Shown here: in pieces, positions 22,593 through 32,022 of the stretch | How positions within the stretch are numbered: position 1 is the first letter of the stretch | How the letters are laid out: each line of letters opens with the position of its first letter | Assembly (NCBI GenBank): GCA_033297205.1 | Contig: MU859116.1 | Span: forward strand, 122,367-186,366 | Direction of reading: 5' to 3' | DNA from: Pseudoneurospora amorphoporcata | Lineage: Eukaryota; Ascomycota; Sordariomycetes; Sordariales; Sordariaceae | DNA length: 64,000 nt | Program-made: the position numbers and the translations under genes | Notes under the pieces: model-generated | What the model was told of the DNA's origin: nothing | What the model saw: the letters and a program-made list of their open reading frames with translations, nothing else | Databases searched by the model: none

Positions 22593-23233
22593 GGTGGAAG
22601 GTGTTGTGGTTGGAGTTAGAGGTAAGGTTGTTTCTCTTCAAGGATTGAGATAGCAAGTGCAGTGAAGAAGTTGATGTTGGTGACTTTCACCATCTTCTCA
22701 TTCCGCAGTGCCAGCACCTCCATTTATACCCATTTTCGTGATACTCCATCCAATCTGTCATCTTCCATGATCATCCGTGGCATTGAAGACTTTGTGCCGT
22801 GAATCGGAAAACGTCGTGGTGGTGGTTTCCGTATTGGGTCAAGTGTATTTTCATGCGGAGTGGATGGAGCCCTTCCAAGCGAGTCGTTCTCGAAGAGGAT
22901 GACCAGTCAAAAGCTGGAAGCAAGCACCAAAGCTGGGATCGTTGTTTGATAATTACTTTGACCAATGAGCATTCGTTTTTGCTTCCTCAAACTGGCAAAT
23001 TTTCAGTTTGTCATCGGTGCTTCCTCTCATGACTCTGGACTTTCGCCTCTTCTCCCAAATCCACTTCTGCAACCAAACGCATCCCAACAATTCAACACGC
23101 ACACCTGTTTTTGGCTGCATAACGCGGCATTAAGCAAGAAAGCTGCACCATATTCCCCCTACATCGTTGGGGATAGGTAGCCGGACCTCGTGGAAGCACA
23201 GGGCAAGTCGTTGAAGATAGCAAGCCAACCGCA
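22593..23233. promoter_or_regulatory. Shared divergent promoter of the methyltransferase and bZIP genes
   Basis: The 641-bp gap separates the start of the arsenite methyltransferase gene (minus) from the bZIP gene start (plus). It must carry both promoters. No perfect TATA box or palindromic operator could be assigned by eye. Confidence 0.4.
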
Positions 23234-24391
23234 ATGACGTCCACCGAGTCCTTCAAGGTGCACAAATTCTCTTCGAAACTTCCAGAAGCAGAAGCTGCCC
23301 GGCAGAGAGAGAACCAGCGGCGTCATCGGGCGAGAGTGAAGGGTAAAATTGCCGAGCTGGAAAGTTCTCTGGCTGACACTCGCGAAAGGCTTGATGCGGC
23401 TCTCAAACATATCCGAGAACTCGAGGCCGAGAACCAGAGACTCCGGCAAGGGTCCTCTTCAGTCTATACTAGTCCGGAACCTCGGGATGAGTCCCCAGCT
23501 GAGCAGCTCCTCTACATGAGCCAAGGAGGGCGTAATGGCTACCACTACTCTCAGCCGTCCCACCACCACCATCAGTTCGAGCCACATCAACCAACGCCAA
23601 GGCAACACCAACAGCAACACCGAGAACAGTACCGACAGCCGTCCATGGTAAATGGTCTAGACGTCCTAGCCAGCAGCACCCAACAGCAACACCGACAGCC
23701 CCCCATGGTAAACGGCCTGGACATCCTAGCCAGCATCTCGTCCAGCGAAAGTGCAGTACCGCCGGCCCGCCACCGCACCTACCACCCCCACGAAATAGAC
23801 TGTGCTCGAAATTTAGCTTCCCTACCGAGCTACGAGCCCACACCCATAGCCTCTCCTAGAGACATGTCCCCGATTGCCGGACTGCTCTCTATGGCTACCG
23901 CCTCCTCGCATACAAGGCATGTCGCAACCGGCTTCCATTCACCATCTGCCACCACCATCTCAGCCAGCTCCTCCACCGGGTCGCCAATCCAGGCCTCAGT
24001 CTTCGATTTCATCATCAGAGGCGGCCACTACGACCCTTCCTCGACCTCGAATTCTCAGTCCTCCTCGGTAGAGACAACTCGAACTACGCCGGACAAAATC
24101 GGCGAGCTAATCGAATGTCTCGATAACAACAACGAATACGAAGACGGCTTGGCTCTGCCAGCTCCTCGACCTGGCGAATCCACGATGCCATGCCGGGAAG
24201 CTTTCTCGATCGTCAGGAAGATTCAGACGGCGAGACCGGATTACTACTACGATGCGGACGGTCACGAGGCAGAAAGCGTTGCGAGGGAGCAATGGAGACA
24301 GGGGTTCAGGAGCGAGACTGAGCCTGGTTCAGGATGTAGGGTGCAGACGCGGTTGGTGTATGACTATGTTGATCATATTACTGGGCCCTGA
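23234..24391 (+). CDS. bZIP transcription factor
   Basis: A single exon of 385 aa. The basic region RQRENQRRHRARVKGK (about 23-38) is followed by a leucine-zipper-like heptad segment, IAELESSLADTRERLDAALK, running to ELEAENQRLRQ (about 75). It follows the RENQRRxRAR pattern of a fungus-specific bZIP group that is not the classical Yap basic region. The middle is Gln/His- and Ser-rich and contains a 20-codon tandem duplication (see repeat). The C-terminus has CREAFSIVRK and ends GCRVQTRLVYDYVDHITGP, a C-terminal block I associate with secondary-metabolism and stress bZIPs of this type. The position, divergent from an arsenite methyltransferase, raises the possibility of a local regulator. That is inference only. 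Confidence 0.85.
   Translation: MTSTESFKVHKFSSKLPEAEAARQRENQRRHRARVKGKIAELESSLADTRERLDAALKHIRELEAENQRLRQGSSSVYTSPEPRDESPAEQLLYMSQGGRNGYHYSQPSHHHHQFEPHQPTPRQHQQQHREQYRQPSMVNGLDVLASSTQQQHRQPPMVNGLDILASISSSESAVPPARHRTYHPHEIDCARNLASLPSYEPTPIASPRDMSPIAGLLSMATASSHTRHVATGFHSPSATTISASSSTGSPIQASVFDFIIRGGHYDPSSTSNSQSSSVETTRTTPDKIGELIECLDNNNEYEDGLALPAPRPGESTMPCREAFSIVRKIQTARPDYYYDADGHEAESVAREQWRQGFRSETEPGSGCRVQTRLVYDYVDHITGP
23627..23746 (+). repeat. 60-bp in-frame tandem duplication inside the bZIP gene
   Basis: Two adjacent 60-bp units encode QYRQPSMVNGLDVLASSTQQ and QHRQPPMVNGLDILASISSS. The reading frame is kept, so the duplication adds 20 residues to the Gln-rich linker. Confidence 0.75.
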
Positions 24392-25338
24392 ACGACGAAC
24401 GGCTTCCTTGAACAACTAGTACTGATGAACAGTTCAGTGGGCTAAGCGGGAACATACAATGCAGCAAACGGGGCAACAAAGATGGATCAGGCTGCGAGAC
24501 TTGGGATCGTTGGCCTCGGAATGGTCCAGAAGGTCTGAATCCTTTTTTTTTTTTTGGATTTTCATTTATTTTTTCATTTGGGTGGTGAGAGAAAACGGCC
24601 TGCGCCGGGGACACACTGGCCCACCGACGCATCGGAATTTGGAATCAAACCACTGCAGATACAAGTGGAATGTGTGTTACCCTATACACCATGGGCAAAG
24701 CGAACTTGGAATTCGGAGGATGTTATGGAAACTTCTGCATAATATTCGCAGGCATAAATCAAGAGCAGCGACGAGCAGATAACAAGCATTGAGATTAAAC
24801 AAAAATCATTATCCCGTACGTACGTCCTTTCCGCGTCTCACCGACTGATCATCTGTCTGACAATGCCAAGCGCTGACCCACTGTTTTACCCAGACGACTT
24901 TTCTGGTTGTCGAGGCTGCTCGATCCGGACCCCCCCCCCCAAAATCCATACTTGCAGCAATTGACCAATAGGATAAATGCAGGGGAGGGGCTGCTTACCT
25001 TACAAAGACGACACAAGGCAAATATCAGCCTTGCTTAAGTCCTGACATCATCCCGCTTTAAATTACGTTCAGGGCTTTAACTTCTTTTTTTCTCACGATG
25101 GGTGGTACCTTGCAAGGTTTCAGATCCAGATCTACTTATATCATCCAAATTTTTAACCTACCACATCACAATCATCAACACATCATTCTAGCCTGATTCG
25201 ACAAGACGACACAGGAACAAAGAACAACAGAGCAAACCCAGCACAGCATCGTTTCGGCAACCCCTTGTTTCGACAGCACAGCACCTTCTTTCAGCACACC
25301 AAGGGCACTTGCACAAACCCTCACCAGTCACCATCACC
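24392..25338. other. Intergenic region with homopolymer tracts
   Basis: This includes a T14-type run at about 24543-24556, a C-run at 24931-24940 and ACGT-type repeats (GTACGTACG at 24815-24823). The last 150 bp form a C/A-rich leader for the gene at 25339. No coding region is supported. Confidence 0.4.
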
Positions 25339-25905
25339 ATGCCATCCTCAACAACCCCCATCCCCATCCCCATCTCCCCCGGCCCCCTACCTCAAACCCA
25401 AGCCTACCACAACAACCTCCTCTCACACATCTCCTTCGGCGTCCGCTCCTACTCGGCCTCCAAAACCTTCTACACCGCCGTCCTCGCCCCCCTAGGCCTG
25501 GACCTCGTATTCGACAGCGAATCCGACCCCCGCACAACCTATTTCAAAAAGAACCACATCCGCACATTAGGTTACGGGCCCGACAAGGACAACGAGCTGA
25601 TCAACATCTTTGAGCTTGGCGAGGGAGTGGCCACACCGCCGGAGCCGGGGTTCCATTTAGCTCTAAATGCGCCGACGAGACTGGCGGTGGTGGAGTTCCA
25701 TGCTGCGGCGGTGCAGAATGGAGGGCTTGATAATGGACTGCCGGGGGTGAGAGAGCAATATGGGGAGAATTACTTTGCGGCGTTTGTGGTTGATCCGGAT
25801 GGGCATAGACTGGAGGTAGTTTGTAAGACTAGGATTGCGGATTCCGACGGCGAGGAGGAGGGGAAGTTGAAGGGGGAGGAGAGGGAGGGAGAGGGAGGAC
25901 AGTGA
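25339..25905 (+). CDS. VOC-superfamily (glyoxalase/bleomycin-resistance fold) protein
   Basis: A single exon of 188 aa from the ATG at 25339 (CACCATGC context). After a Pro/Ile-rich leader the fold starts with LLSHISFGVRSYSASKTFYT, the first beta-alpha unit with a metal-ligand-position His. It continues with LAPLGLDLVFDSES and, near the end, YFAAFVVDPDGHRLEVVC, the DPDGxxxE signature with the ligand Glu. This layout, with TRLAVVEFHAAAVQNGG between, matches small fungal VOC proteins annotated as glyoxalase family. The C-terminal 25 residues are a charged Glu/Gly/Lys tail. The substrate is unknown; lactoylglutathione lyase activity should not be assumed. Confidence 0.85.
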   Translation: MPSSTTPIPIPISPGPLPQTQAYHNNLLSHISFGVRSYSASKTFYTAVLAPLGLDLVFDSESDPRTTYFKKNHIRTLGYGPDKDNELINIFELGEGVATPPEPGFHLALNAPTRLAVVEFHAAAVQNGGLDNGLPGVREQYGENYFAAFVVDPDGHRLEVVCKTRIADSDGEEEGKLKGEEREGEGGQ

Positions 25906-26151
25906 GGCTCTCGATGGGGTGGTAGATGATAACGGTACCTCTACGCTGCGGGGATCGGAAAGCGGGACAGCGACGGAGAGGAGGTAGGCGGTATCCGATT
26001 TCGTGTCTTTGTCCGATGCCGGTGTTTCGTTATCCGTGTCACGGGCGCTCAGCCGCTAGACCTCCCCTCGTCTTGTCCCCTTGGTCCATAGAGATTGACG
26101 AAAAACCAATACATCCTCATCCGTACGACCATCCCGAGATGCCGTCCCTCA

Positions 26152-27063
26152 TCATCCAAAAACCAACCAAGCTCCAACCACCGCAACCAAAACCCCCATC
26201 TTCAACCTACCATCTGTCCCCAATCTCCCTCCCGCGGCACTGATTTTGCGATCAACCATGCTCCCAAAGCTCCCCACCACGTTTCCCCTAGGCCAATACT
26301 CACAAACCAAATACCAGCCTCCATTCCCTTGATTCCAACCCTGACACCACCTCGCCGCGCACCCCACATCCGTGGTATTCTTCCACACCAGCTGCGTGAA
26401 ATGTCCTGTGTCTTCTCCAACTTTTGCTGCAGAAAAGTCATACTTGTCTCGCTCGTTGCCCCACATTTCTACACAGGAGGAGATGTCAGAACACCCCAAC
26501 GCGAGGTTTTCGCCGTAGGGGCCGTGAGAGTGGATGAGTTTGCATTTGTTTTCGGGGGTGGATTTGGAGCCAGACTTGGAGGCGGAAGAAGAAGAAGAAG
26601 AAGAAGAAGAAGAAGAAGAAGGGGGATTTTCGGGTAGGCCGAGCTTTTCGAGGTAGGAAGACGCGAAGGAAGCGAGGGTGGAGTTGTAGACGACTGAAGA
26701 GGCGTTGTGTTGAGACCGATAAAAGTTGGTGGAGTTGAGGAGGGCGGCGGTGAAGAGCTTGGGTTCGAGGAAGGAGGGGGCGGAGATGGCGGGCGTGCCG
26801 CTGGGAGAGGCGGTGATGGTGGTTATTGTTGAGACTGTGGTGGGTTCATTGGCGTGCTGCTGGATTTTATTGAGTTCGGTGGGAGGTGTGGGTTTGGGTT
26901 GGGGGTTTGACGAATTCGGATCGGAGGGATGGCGGGCCTCAACGAGGAAGTTGTTTCTGGAAGTTTGGGGTGTTACGCTGGCTAGGACAACTTGATTGAG
27001 GGTTAAGATTGTTAAGAGTGTAATCAGCGTTGTCTTCGGACTGAAATGGCTATGGAGGCGCAT
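26152..27063 (-). CDS. CAP-superfamily (SCP/PR-1-like) secreted protein, probable GPI anchor
   Basis: A single exon of 303 aa. It has an N-terminal signal peptide (MRLHSHFSPKTTLITLLTIL, cleavage near VLAS). A Pro/Thr-rich linker follows, then the CAP domain: FYRSQHNASSVVYNSTLASF, CKLIHSHGPYGENLA, and the CAP signatures HFTQLVWKNTTDVGCA and GWYLVCEYWPRGN. A Ser run (12-13 residues) encoded by a GAA/TTC microsatellite (26584-26622) interrupts the domain after LPENPPS. The C-terminus ends in a hydrophobic stretch, VLVAVVGAWLVFG, after a small-residue site, consistent with GPI attachment. Fungal CAP proteins bind sterols and lipids outside the cell; that role is known for the family, not shown here. 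The stop lies 247 bp from the end of the convergent VOC gene. Confidence 0.88.
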   Translation of the reverse strand: MRLHSHFSPKTTLITLLTILTLNQVVLASVTPQTSRNNFLVEARHPSDPNSSNPQPKPTPPTELNKIQQHANEPTTVSTITTITASPSGTPAISAPSFLEPKLFTAALLNSTNFYRSQHNASSVVYNSTLASFASSYLEKLGLPENPPSSSSSSSSSSSSASKSGSKSTPENKCKLIHSHGPYGENLALGCSDISSCVEMWGNERDKYDFSAAKVGEDTGHFTQLVWKNTTDVGCAARWCQGWNQGNGGWYLVCEYWPRGNVVGSFGSMVDRKISAAGGRLGTDGRLKMGVLVAVVGAWLVFG

Positions 27064-28000
27064 GATGGTGGGTTATTGTAGCTAGGTATCGTCCCCGTAG
27101 ATATGTCTGAATATTCGACCGTCCGAAGACGAGAGAGAAGAGTGAAGACGACGAAACTCGTCAAGTTCGTCATCTTGTTTCCTTTTGCCTGTGTATCAGT
27201 TGGTTCTTTGTATGTCCGAATTTCGTCCTTTGGTTTCACTCAAAAATGGCTGTGTCCAAGGAAAGTCACCTATCAAAACTTGGTTTGAAATGGAGGTGGT
27301 CGAACAAGGATGGTTGGCTGGCGCTTCCTTATCCCTTCTTCGTCTTAGGGGTCAATTGAGGGCCGATGGGGAAGGGTTGATTGGGCCATGACGCAGCGTT
27401 TACAGGTGGGCGTTAAACGACATGTTGCAGGGGCGCAGGCGCGAAGCACTCAACACATCTCTTAACACATTGATGGAGGACATGACGAATTTTACAATCA
27501 CATTTGCAAGAACATCAAGAGGAGCTTCAGCAACGAACTACTAGCATAATGTCATTTTAAACACAGACTTTTATCCTTTCCCTTGACCCTACAGTGCTGC
27601 TAATACCAATGAGTGTCCCCATAAGCCATGTTAGGGACCTACAGAGCTATGAAGTACCGGTATCCCGAACCTCTAAATATCCTCAAACCATCGCACAATT
27701 TCATCACTCCACAACAAGCTCATCCTTTGCAGAGCTGAACCATTCCGAATCAAACACATCATACGGTAATTATACATAGGTCTTGTCTGTCTGCAGACGA
27801 AGAACTGTTAGCGCCGTGTTCAATTGGTTGTGGTTGTGAATAGGGATAAATGCTGACTTACCTCATGCACATCTCAAGTCTAGCAGCAGCTTCTAATTCC
27901 TCCTCGCGCGCTTGATGCTACGGTCGGAATGGTCATCCGTCTCGCGTCTCGGATGATTGTTGTTCTCGCGCCCCTGCAGCACGACGTCTTCGTCCTCCTC
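27064..28000. other. Intergenic region
   Basis: It includes the CAP-gene promoter. Bases 27896-28000 continue the frame of the next minus-strand gene beyond its stop (see findings). Nothing else coding is visible. Confidence 0.4.
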
Positions 28001-29791
28001 TTAAAAGTCATCGTGTGACCTCTTGTTCCCCGAAGAAGCAGCCTTCTGGGTGACCGCAGAAGAAGATTCGACGTTAAACGAAACAGTCTCTTTACCAACC
28101 GGAGCGTCCATGTCGGCCATCGGGGCGGGCCCAGAGATGTTGTTGGATGTCGAAGAATAAGAAGAGCCCGCACTTGTACCAGAGCTAACAGCAGAATCCG
28201 CGCTCGCCCTCCTGGAAGAGCCAGACATGGCAGCGGCCTTTTCCTTGGCAGCAATGGCGGCCTTCCTTCTTGCGGCAAAGAGTGCTCGCTTCTCCTTCGA
28301 AGTCAAGGGCTTCCTGATGAGTGGCGGGAGAATGGGAGAGCTACTTCTAGACCTAGAAGGTGGCTCCCTGGTTGGAGATCTTGCGCGGCTCCTGTTGGAA
28401 GACGACTTGGCAGCGTCCTTGGTTAAAGTCGACGAAGAAGAGTAGTGGCGCTGAACAGCTAGGTCATGGTCGGTAGGAGAGATCGCAGCAGCGTCGGTGG
28501 AAGAAGCTCCGGTCTGACCAAGGACATTGGTATTATTGACCTTTCTCTGCGCAGCATAGCGGGCCATTTGCTCCTTGAGAGTAAGGGCCTTCCTCTTGAC
28601 GACTGGTGACGAAGTAGTAGAGTCGCCGTTGGAAGATGACTCGGGAGAAGTGGAAGACTTTGCCCAAATCTTCGCAAACTGACCAGGCACTCCGACAACG
28701 ATCGCCGCCTTCAAGTGGGCTGCCTTTTCTCTTTCCTCGTAGGCTGCACGCTGGTTCTCGAGAGTAAGAGCCTTCTTGACGACCGTTGACCCAGTGGTAG
28801 AGCCGCTCTTGGAAGATTGCCTGGTGGCAGGGTGGTTTTCGGATGACCTGGAAGAAGGTCGGGCATTCTCCTTCTGCGCAATGTTTGAGCCGCTCTTGGA
28901 GGATGAAGATTGCTCGGCAACAACCGGGTTTTTGGAAGGCATGGAGGAAGAAGGTCGAACATTCTCCTTCATGGTAGAGGTAGTCTTGGGAGCAGCGACC
29001 TCGCGAACAACATCGGGAGTGATCTTCCCTTTCGCAGCGTAGTGTGCGCGCTGCTCCTTCAAGGTAAGTGCCTTCTTGGCGACGACTGACGATGAAGTGG
29101 TAGATTTGGAGTCGCCTTTGGAATATGAGTCGAGGATTGAAGGCGTTGACCAAGTCTTCGCATACTGACCAGGCACCCCGACAATAACCGCCGCTTTTAC
29201 GTGAGATGCCTTTTCTGTCGCCTCGTAGATTGCGTGCTGCTTCTTGAGAGTAGGCTTCTTCTTGGCGGCTGGGTGAAAGATGGTAGAGTTGTTCTTGGTT
29301 GATGGCTTCAAGCGGGTGGTGGGCTTTTTGGCGACTTTGCTGGAGGAAGAGTTGCGAGGGTCGGATTGTGGAGAAATCGACTTGGGTTTCGGTTTCGAGT
29401 CGGTCGAGGTGACGCGCACCTTTACTGTTCTGATGGAAGACTCGGTGTTGCCATTGCCAGCTGCCTTTGCTTTGGCGGCATAAAGTGCGCGCTGCTCCTT
29501 CAGGGTGAGGCCCTTCTGGGGCTTCTTGGCTAGCGATGCAATGGTAGGCGAGCGTGCGGAAGATTGCGCAGGGGCAGGGACATCCATCTCGGCGATGGGA
29601 GCTTTCGAAGAAGGTTGAGCGTTGTGCTGGTTACTGGGAGAAGCCATGGAAGCGACTTCAGCAGGAGCCATTGTAGATTCCGTGGACGTCGACCGCGTAC
29701 TACGTCTGTTGGTGGGGTGAGATGTGACAAAGTCTGGGTTGAAAGAGTTAGCGGTAGTCTTGGTAGGGGTTTTGTCGGAAAATTTAGCCAT
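28001..29791 (-). CDS. Repetitive Lys/Ser-rich protein with six KxLTLKEQRAxYAA-type motifs
   Basis: An open frame of 596 aa from ATG 29791 to TAA 28001. No known domain. Six copies of a short charged motif occur: KGLTLKEQRALYAAKAKAA, KPTLKKQHAIYEATEKA, KKALTLKEQRAHYAAKGK, KKALTLENQRAAYEEREKA, KRKALTLKEQMARYAAQRK and RKPLTSKEKRALFAARRKA. Copies 2 and 4 carry an extra HVKAAVIVGVPGQYAKTW / HLKAAIVVGVPGQFAKIW block. Linkers are Ser/Thr/Lys-rich and look disordered. The true 5' end is uncertain: the ATG lies inside a good-looking intron (GTATGG at 29794 to CTAAC...CCCAG at 29735, 60 nt), and 300 bp upstream are open in another frame. The likely setting is nuclear (KRSHDD end), but this is inference. 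Confidence 0.6.
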   Translation of the reverse strand: MAKFSDKTPTKTTANSFNPDFVTSHPTNRRSTRSTSTESTMAPAEVASMASPSNQHNAQPSSKAPIAEMDVPAPAQSSARSPTIASLAKKPQKGLTLKEQRALYAAKAKAAGNGNTESSIRTVKVRVTSTDSKPKPKSISPQSDPRNSSSSKVAKKPTTRLKPSTKNNSTIFHPAAKKKPTLKKQHAIYEATEKASHVKAAVIVGVPGQYAKTWSTPSILDSYSKGDSKSTTSSSVVAKKALTLKEQRAHYAAKGKITPDVVREVAAPKTTSTMKENVRPSSSMPSKNPVVAEQSSSSKSGSNIAQKENARPSSRSSENHPATRQSSKSGSTTGSTVVKKALTLENQRAAYEEREKAAHLKAAIVVGVPGQFAKIWAKSSTSPESSSNGDSTTSSPVVKRKALTLKEQMARYAAQRKVNNTNVLGQTGASSTDAAAISPTDHDLAVQRHYSSSSTLTKDAAKSSSNRSRARSPTREPPSRSRSSSPILPPLIRKPLTSKEKRALFAARRKAAIAAKEKAAAMSGSSRRASADSAVSSGTSAGSSYSSTSNNISGPAPMADMDAPVGKETVSFNVESSSAVTQKAASSGNKRSHDDF

Positions 29792-30189
29792 ACCTTTGCT
29801 TGAGGACCTGGATGCCGGTCAAAGTTTGCCTTTTGAGTGGGCTGTCGTGGGCGGGATGGCTCTGAGGACGAATTGATGTCGACCGTCGGCGTCGCAGATC
29901 TGGCCCTCGAGGGAGACCTTTTTGCGGGAGCTTTCTTAGCAGTTGTCGAAGGATTGGTCGTTGTCGAATTATTGCTGGGTTTGTTCTTGTCGAGGTTGTG
30001 GTCGAGGTTGTCTTTGTCACTGGATTTGTCTTGCTCAAGAGAGGTCTTGTCGACAGATTTAGAAGAAGTGTCGGTTGTTGATTGTGTGATGGGGGGGAGA
30101 AGATTTGAGGTCAGAGTTTAGTCGCTGCTGCTACTAGTACTCGAATTATTTTCTGCGGTTCACCTGTGTTCGGGTGAATGCTGACCGGT
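29792..30189 (-). other. Ser/Thr/Lys-rich open frame upstream of the repeat protein, possible exon
   Basis: On the minus strand, bases 30117-29795 are open and read ITQSTTDTSSKSVDKTS, DKNKPSNNSTTTNPSTTAKK and RSPSRARSATPTVDINSS, ending PGPQAK just before a GTATGG donor. The composition is coding-like and resembles the downstream protein. There is no ATG in this frame and it would not splice in phase onto the main frame. It is either part of an unresolved 5' gene structure or a decayed exon. Confidence 0.3.
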
Positions 30190-30417
30190 ATATGGTGTCC
30201 AGTCTTATTGTTCGGTGTTGAACAGTACCCTTGGGATAGAATTCTGGTGGATAGCCTCCAGGTTCGCTGTGTCTAATCTTATTGTGCGGTGGTGAACAGT
30301 ACACCTGTGAATAGCATTCTGGTGGATAGGATCCAGGTTCATCGTGTCCTGGTAAGCTGTGTCCTGAACAATAGCAGCACCTTGGTGAATGTGATCCAGG
30401 TGAATTGCATCCAGGTT
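30190..30417 (-). repeat. 75-78 bp minisatellite, three units
   Basis: On the minus strand the units start with AACCTGGA at 30417, 30339 and 30264. Units two and three share AACCTGGAnnCTATCCACCA, and then GTACTGTTCA plus ACAATAAGA spaced alike. Unit one is more diverged. Confidence 0.7.
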
Positions 30418-30471
30418 ACCTTCATCTGATCTCCTTCTCTTGGCAGGACGGTCGCTGATAGTCGCCCTCAT
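30205..30471 (-). CDS. Short basic/IH-repeat ORF, possible first exon
   Basis: The ATG at 30471 opens 88 codons: MRATISDRPAKRRRSDEG (an NLS-like KRRR), then repeats based on NLDxIHxxxIHQ ... DTxNLDPIHQNAIH. It contains the 75-78 bp minisatellite units listed separately. The third unit has a 1-bp deletion relative to the second, and that shift produces the stop. The frame may be the first exon of the repeat-protein gene downstream or an independent relic. No family is recognised. Confidence 0.35.
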   Translation of the reverse strand: MRATISDRPAKRRRSDEGNLDAIHLDHIHQGAAIVQDTAYQDTMNLDPIHQNAIHRCTVHHRTIRLDTANLEAIHQNSIPRVLFNTEQ

Positions 30472-32022
30472 ATTGTTCTTCTGTTCAGAAATGCCGTCGG
30501 TAAGGTTCCTTATCGTCAGATCTTTTTCTCGTTGCCGGCCGCCTTGACGGTGGTGGCAGGTTCCATACTCGATGCGCTGAGCTTGATGACTCGTGACCTG
30601 GCAGACACTTCTCTCGCCAATGGCCTCGTAATAGTGGCAGTGTGATAGCAGGTGCCGCAGTCTTCAGTGATGATAGCTTGCTAACATTGAACGGAGTGCG
30701 AGGCTCCTCGCGACGCCCGTTGCTGGTGCGCTCATTCTAGCTCTATTCAAACTAGGTCTGGAGCCGATTCGGTGAGAATTTGCGACCATTAGCACTCATT
30801 TCCCCTTCATATACATCTTTACACATTTGCCGACCGTCTAGGCGAATATGAAAGTGCCCGGTAAACTATGTTGATCCTGTCGTTGGGGGGTGTGACGTGG
30901 GCGTCCAACGTGGAGTTCATAAACACGTAGGAGAGACCGCCTTCGCAGTTGAGGTTAATCAAATTATTGACGGTGTCAACGCCCAGCTGGGGAACCATGT
31001 CGGGACCTCGTGCCATCTTGTCGAAAACCTCGGCCCAGGTCTTGATTTCCACTTTTCCGTGGCATAGACGCCCTCCAGAAGACGGGGCCCGTCAGAGGCA
31101 CTCGATTGCAGTTCTCCTGGCGGCTCAATACACAATTGTCTTGGCAATTGTTTCTCTCAATGGGCAACATCCCTTGCCGAGCCTGTCGAGATTCGAACCA
31201 CCCTCACGATCCGGTAAATACCTGACAGTGACTTGCAGGGAGAATACAGAGCCTCAAGGCCGAGGTTCGGCGACAAAATTTGAATGGCATTTGCCATCTT
31301 CGCCAGTGTCCTTCAAATGAATAGCAAGCCCTGGTTGTCCAAACCTCTCACCCTTGATGATATTGTGTTTTTGGTGGACATTAGTAGTATCATCTCTGAA
31401 AGGTTCAAACTATGAACATTCATCTCCAAACCAGTTCATGGTTCCGCCACTTCTTCGGAAGCACATGCAGCAAAGATGATCTTTCATGACCGCATCCCAC
31501 GGGGGACTAAATGGGCGGTGCTGGACCGGAGAACCTTCGCGGACGGCCCGTGTATGGATTGTACACGGACTGTCGCTTACGCAGTTGGGCGATGGGTAAT
31601 GGGACAGAGCGGAGGCTGGTCTCTAGGCTACTAGGAGAAAGTACATCGGTGTTGGATAGCCAAAGGAGCCGAATAGGGATAATTACTAACTGTCCACGAC
31701 CGAGTTTCAGACGGCATGTATGTAAAAGCATGGACGACGAACGTCGATGTAACCCCTGAAATATGATGTCTGCGGGCCTAGGTTGGTATGCCTCGAATTC
31801 TCCCGTTGGCGGTGTTGAATTGGACCTACCAGTTCGCCATTGACGCCATGGAGATTGAAAAGTAGGTGTCGTGCGGAAGCTTGAACATGGGTACGGGGGT
31901 AAAGTTTGCATCCATCCTTGAAGGCGATGGCAGGCAAGAGGTCAACAGTGGGGTCTATTCCAGACACGATAGAGAACAAGATGGAATGAACTTGCGTGAT
32001 TTCAGGAATTGGAAAAATCACA
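30472..32022. other. Region with coding-like minus-strand fragments but no resolvable gene
   Basis: Two minus-strand stretches look coding by codon use. Bases 31094-30819 read RLCHGKVEIKTWAEV, MVPQLGVDTVNNLINLNC and GGLSYVFMNSTLDAHV. Bases 32087-31707 contain PTVDLLPAIAFKDG and ARHLLFNLHGVNGELV before a GTAGGT donor-like site. I could not join them into one gene with consistent phases and recognise no family. The rest (30472-30818, 31095-31706) shows nothing. Confidence 0.3.

Noticed and set aside
31180..31210. Possible minus-strand tRNA T-loop (GGTTCGAAT)
   Set aside because: The flanking bases do not pair into a T-stem and no anticodon arm or acceptor stem can be formed.
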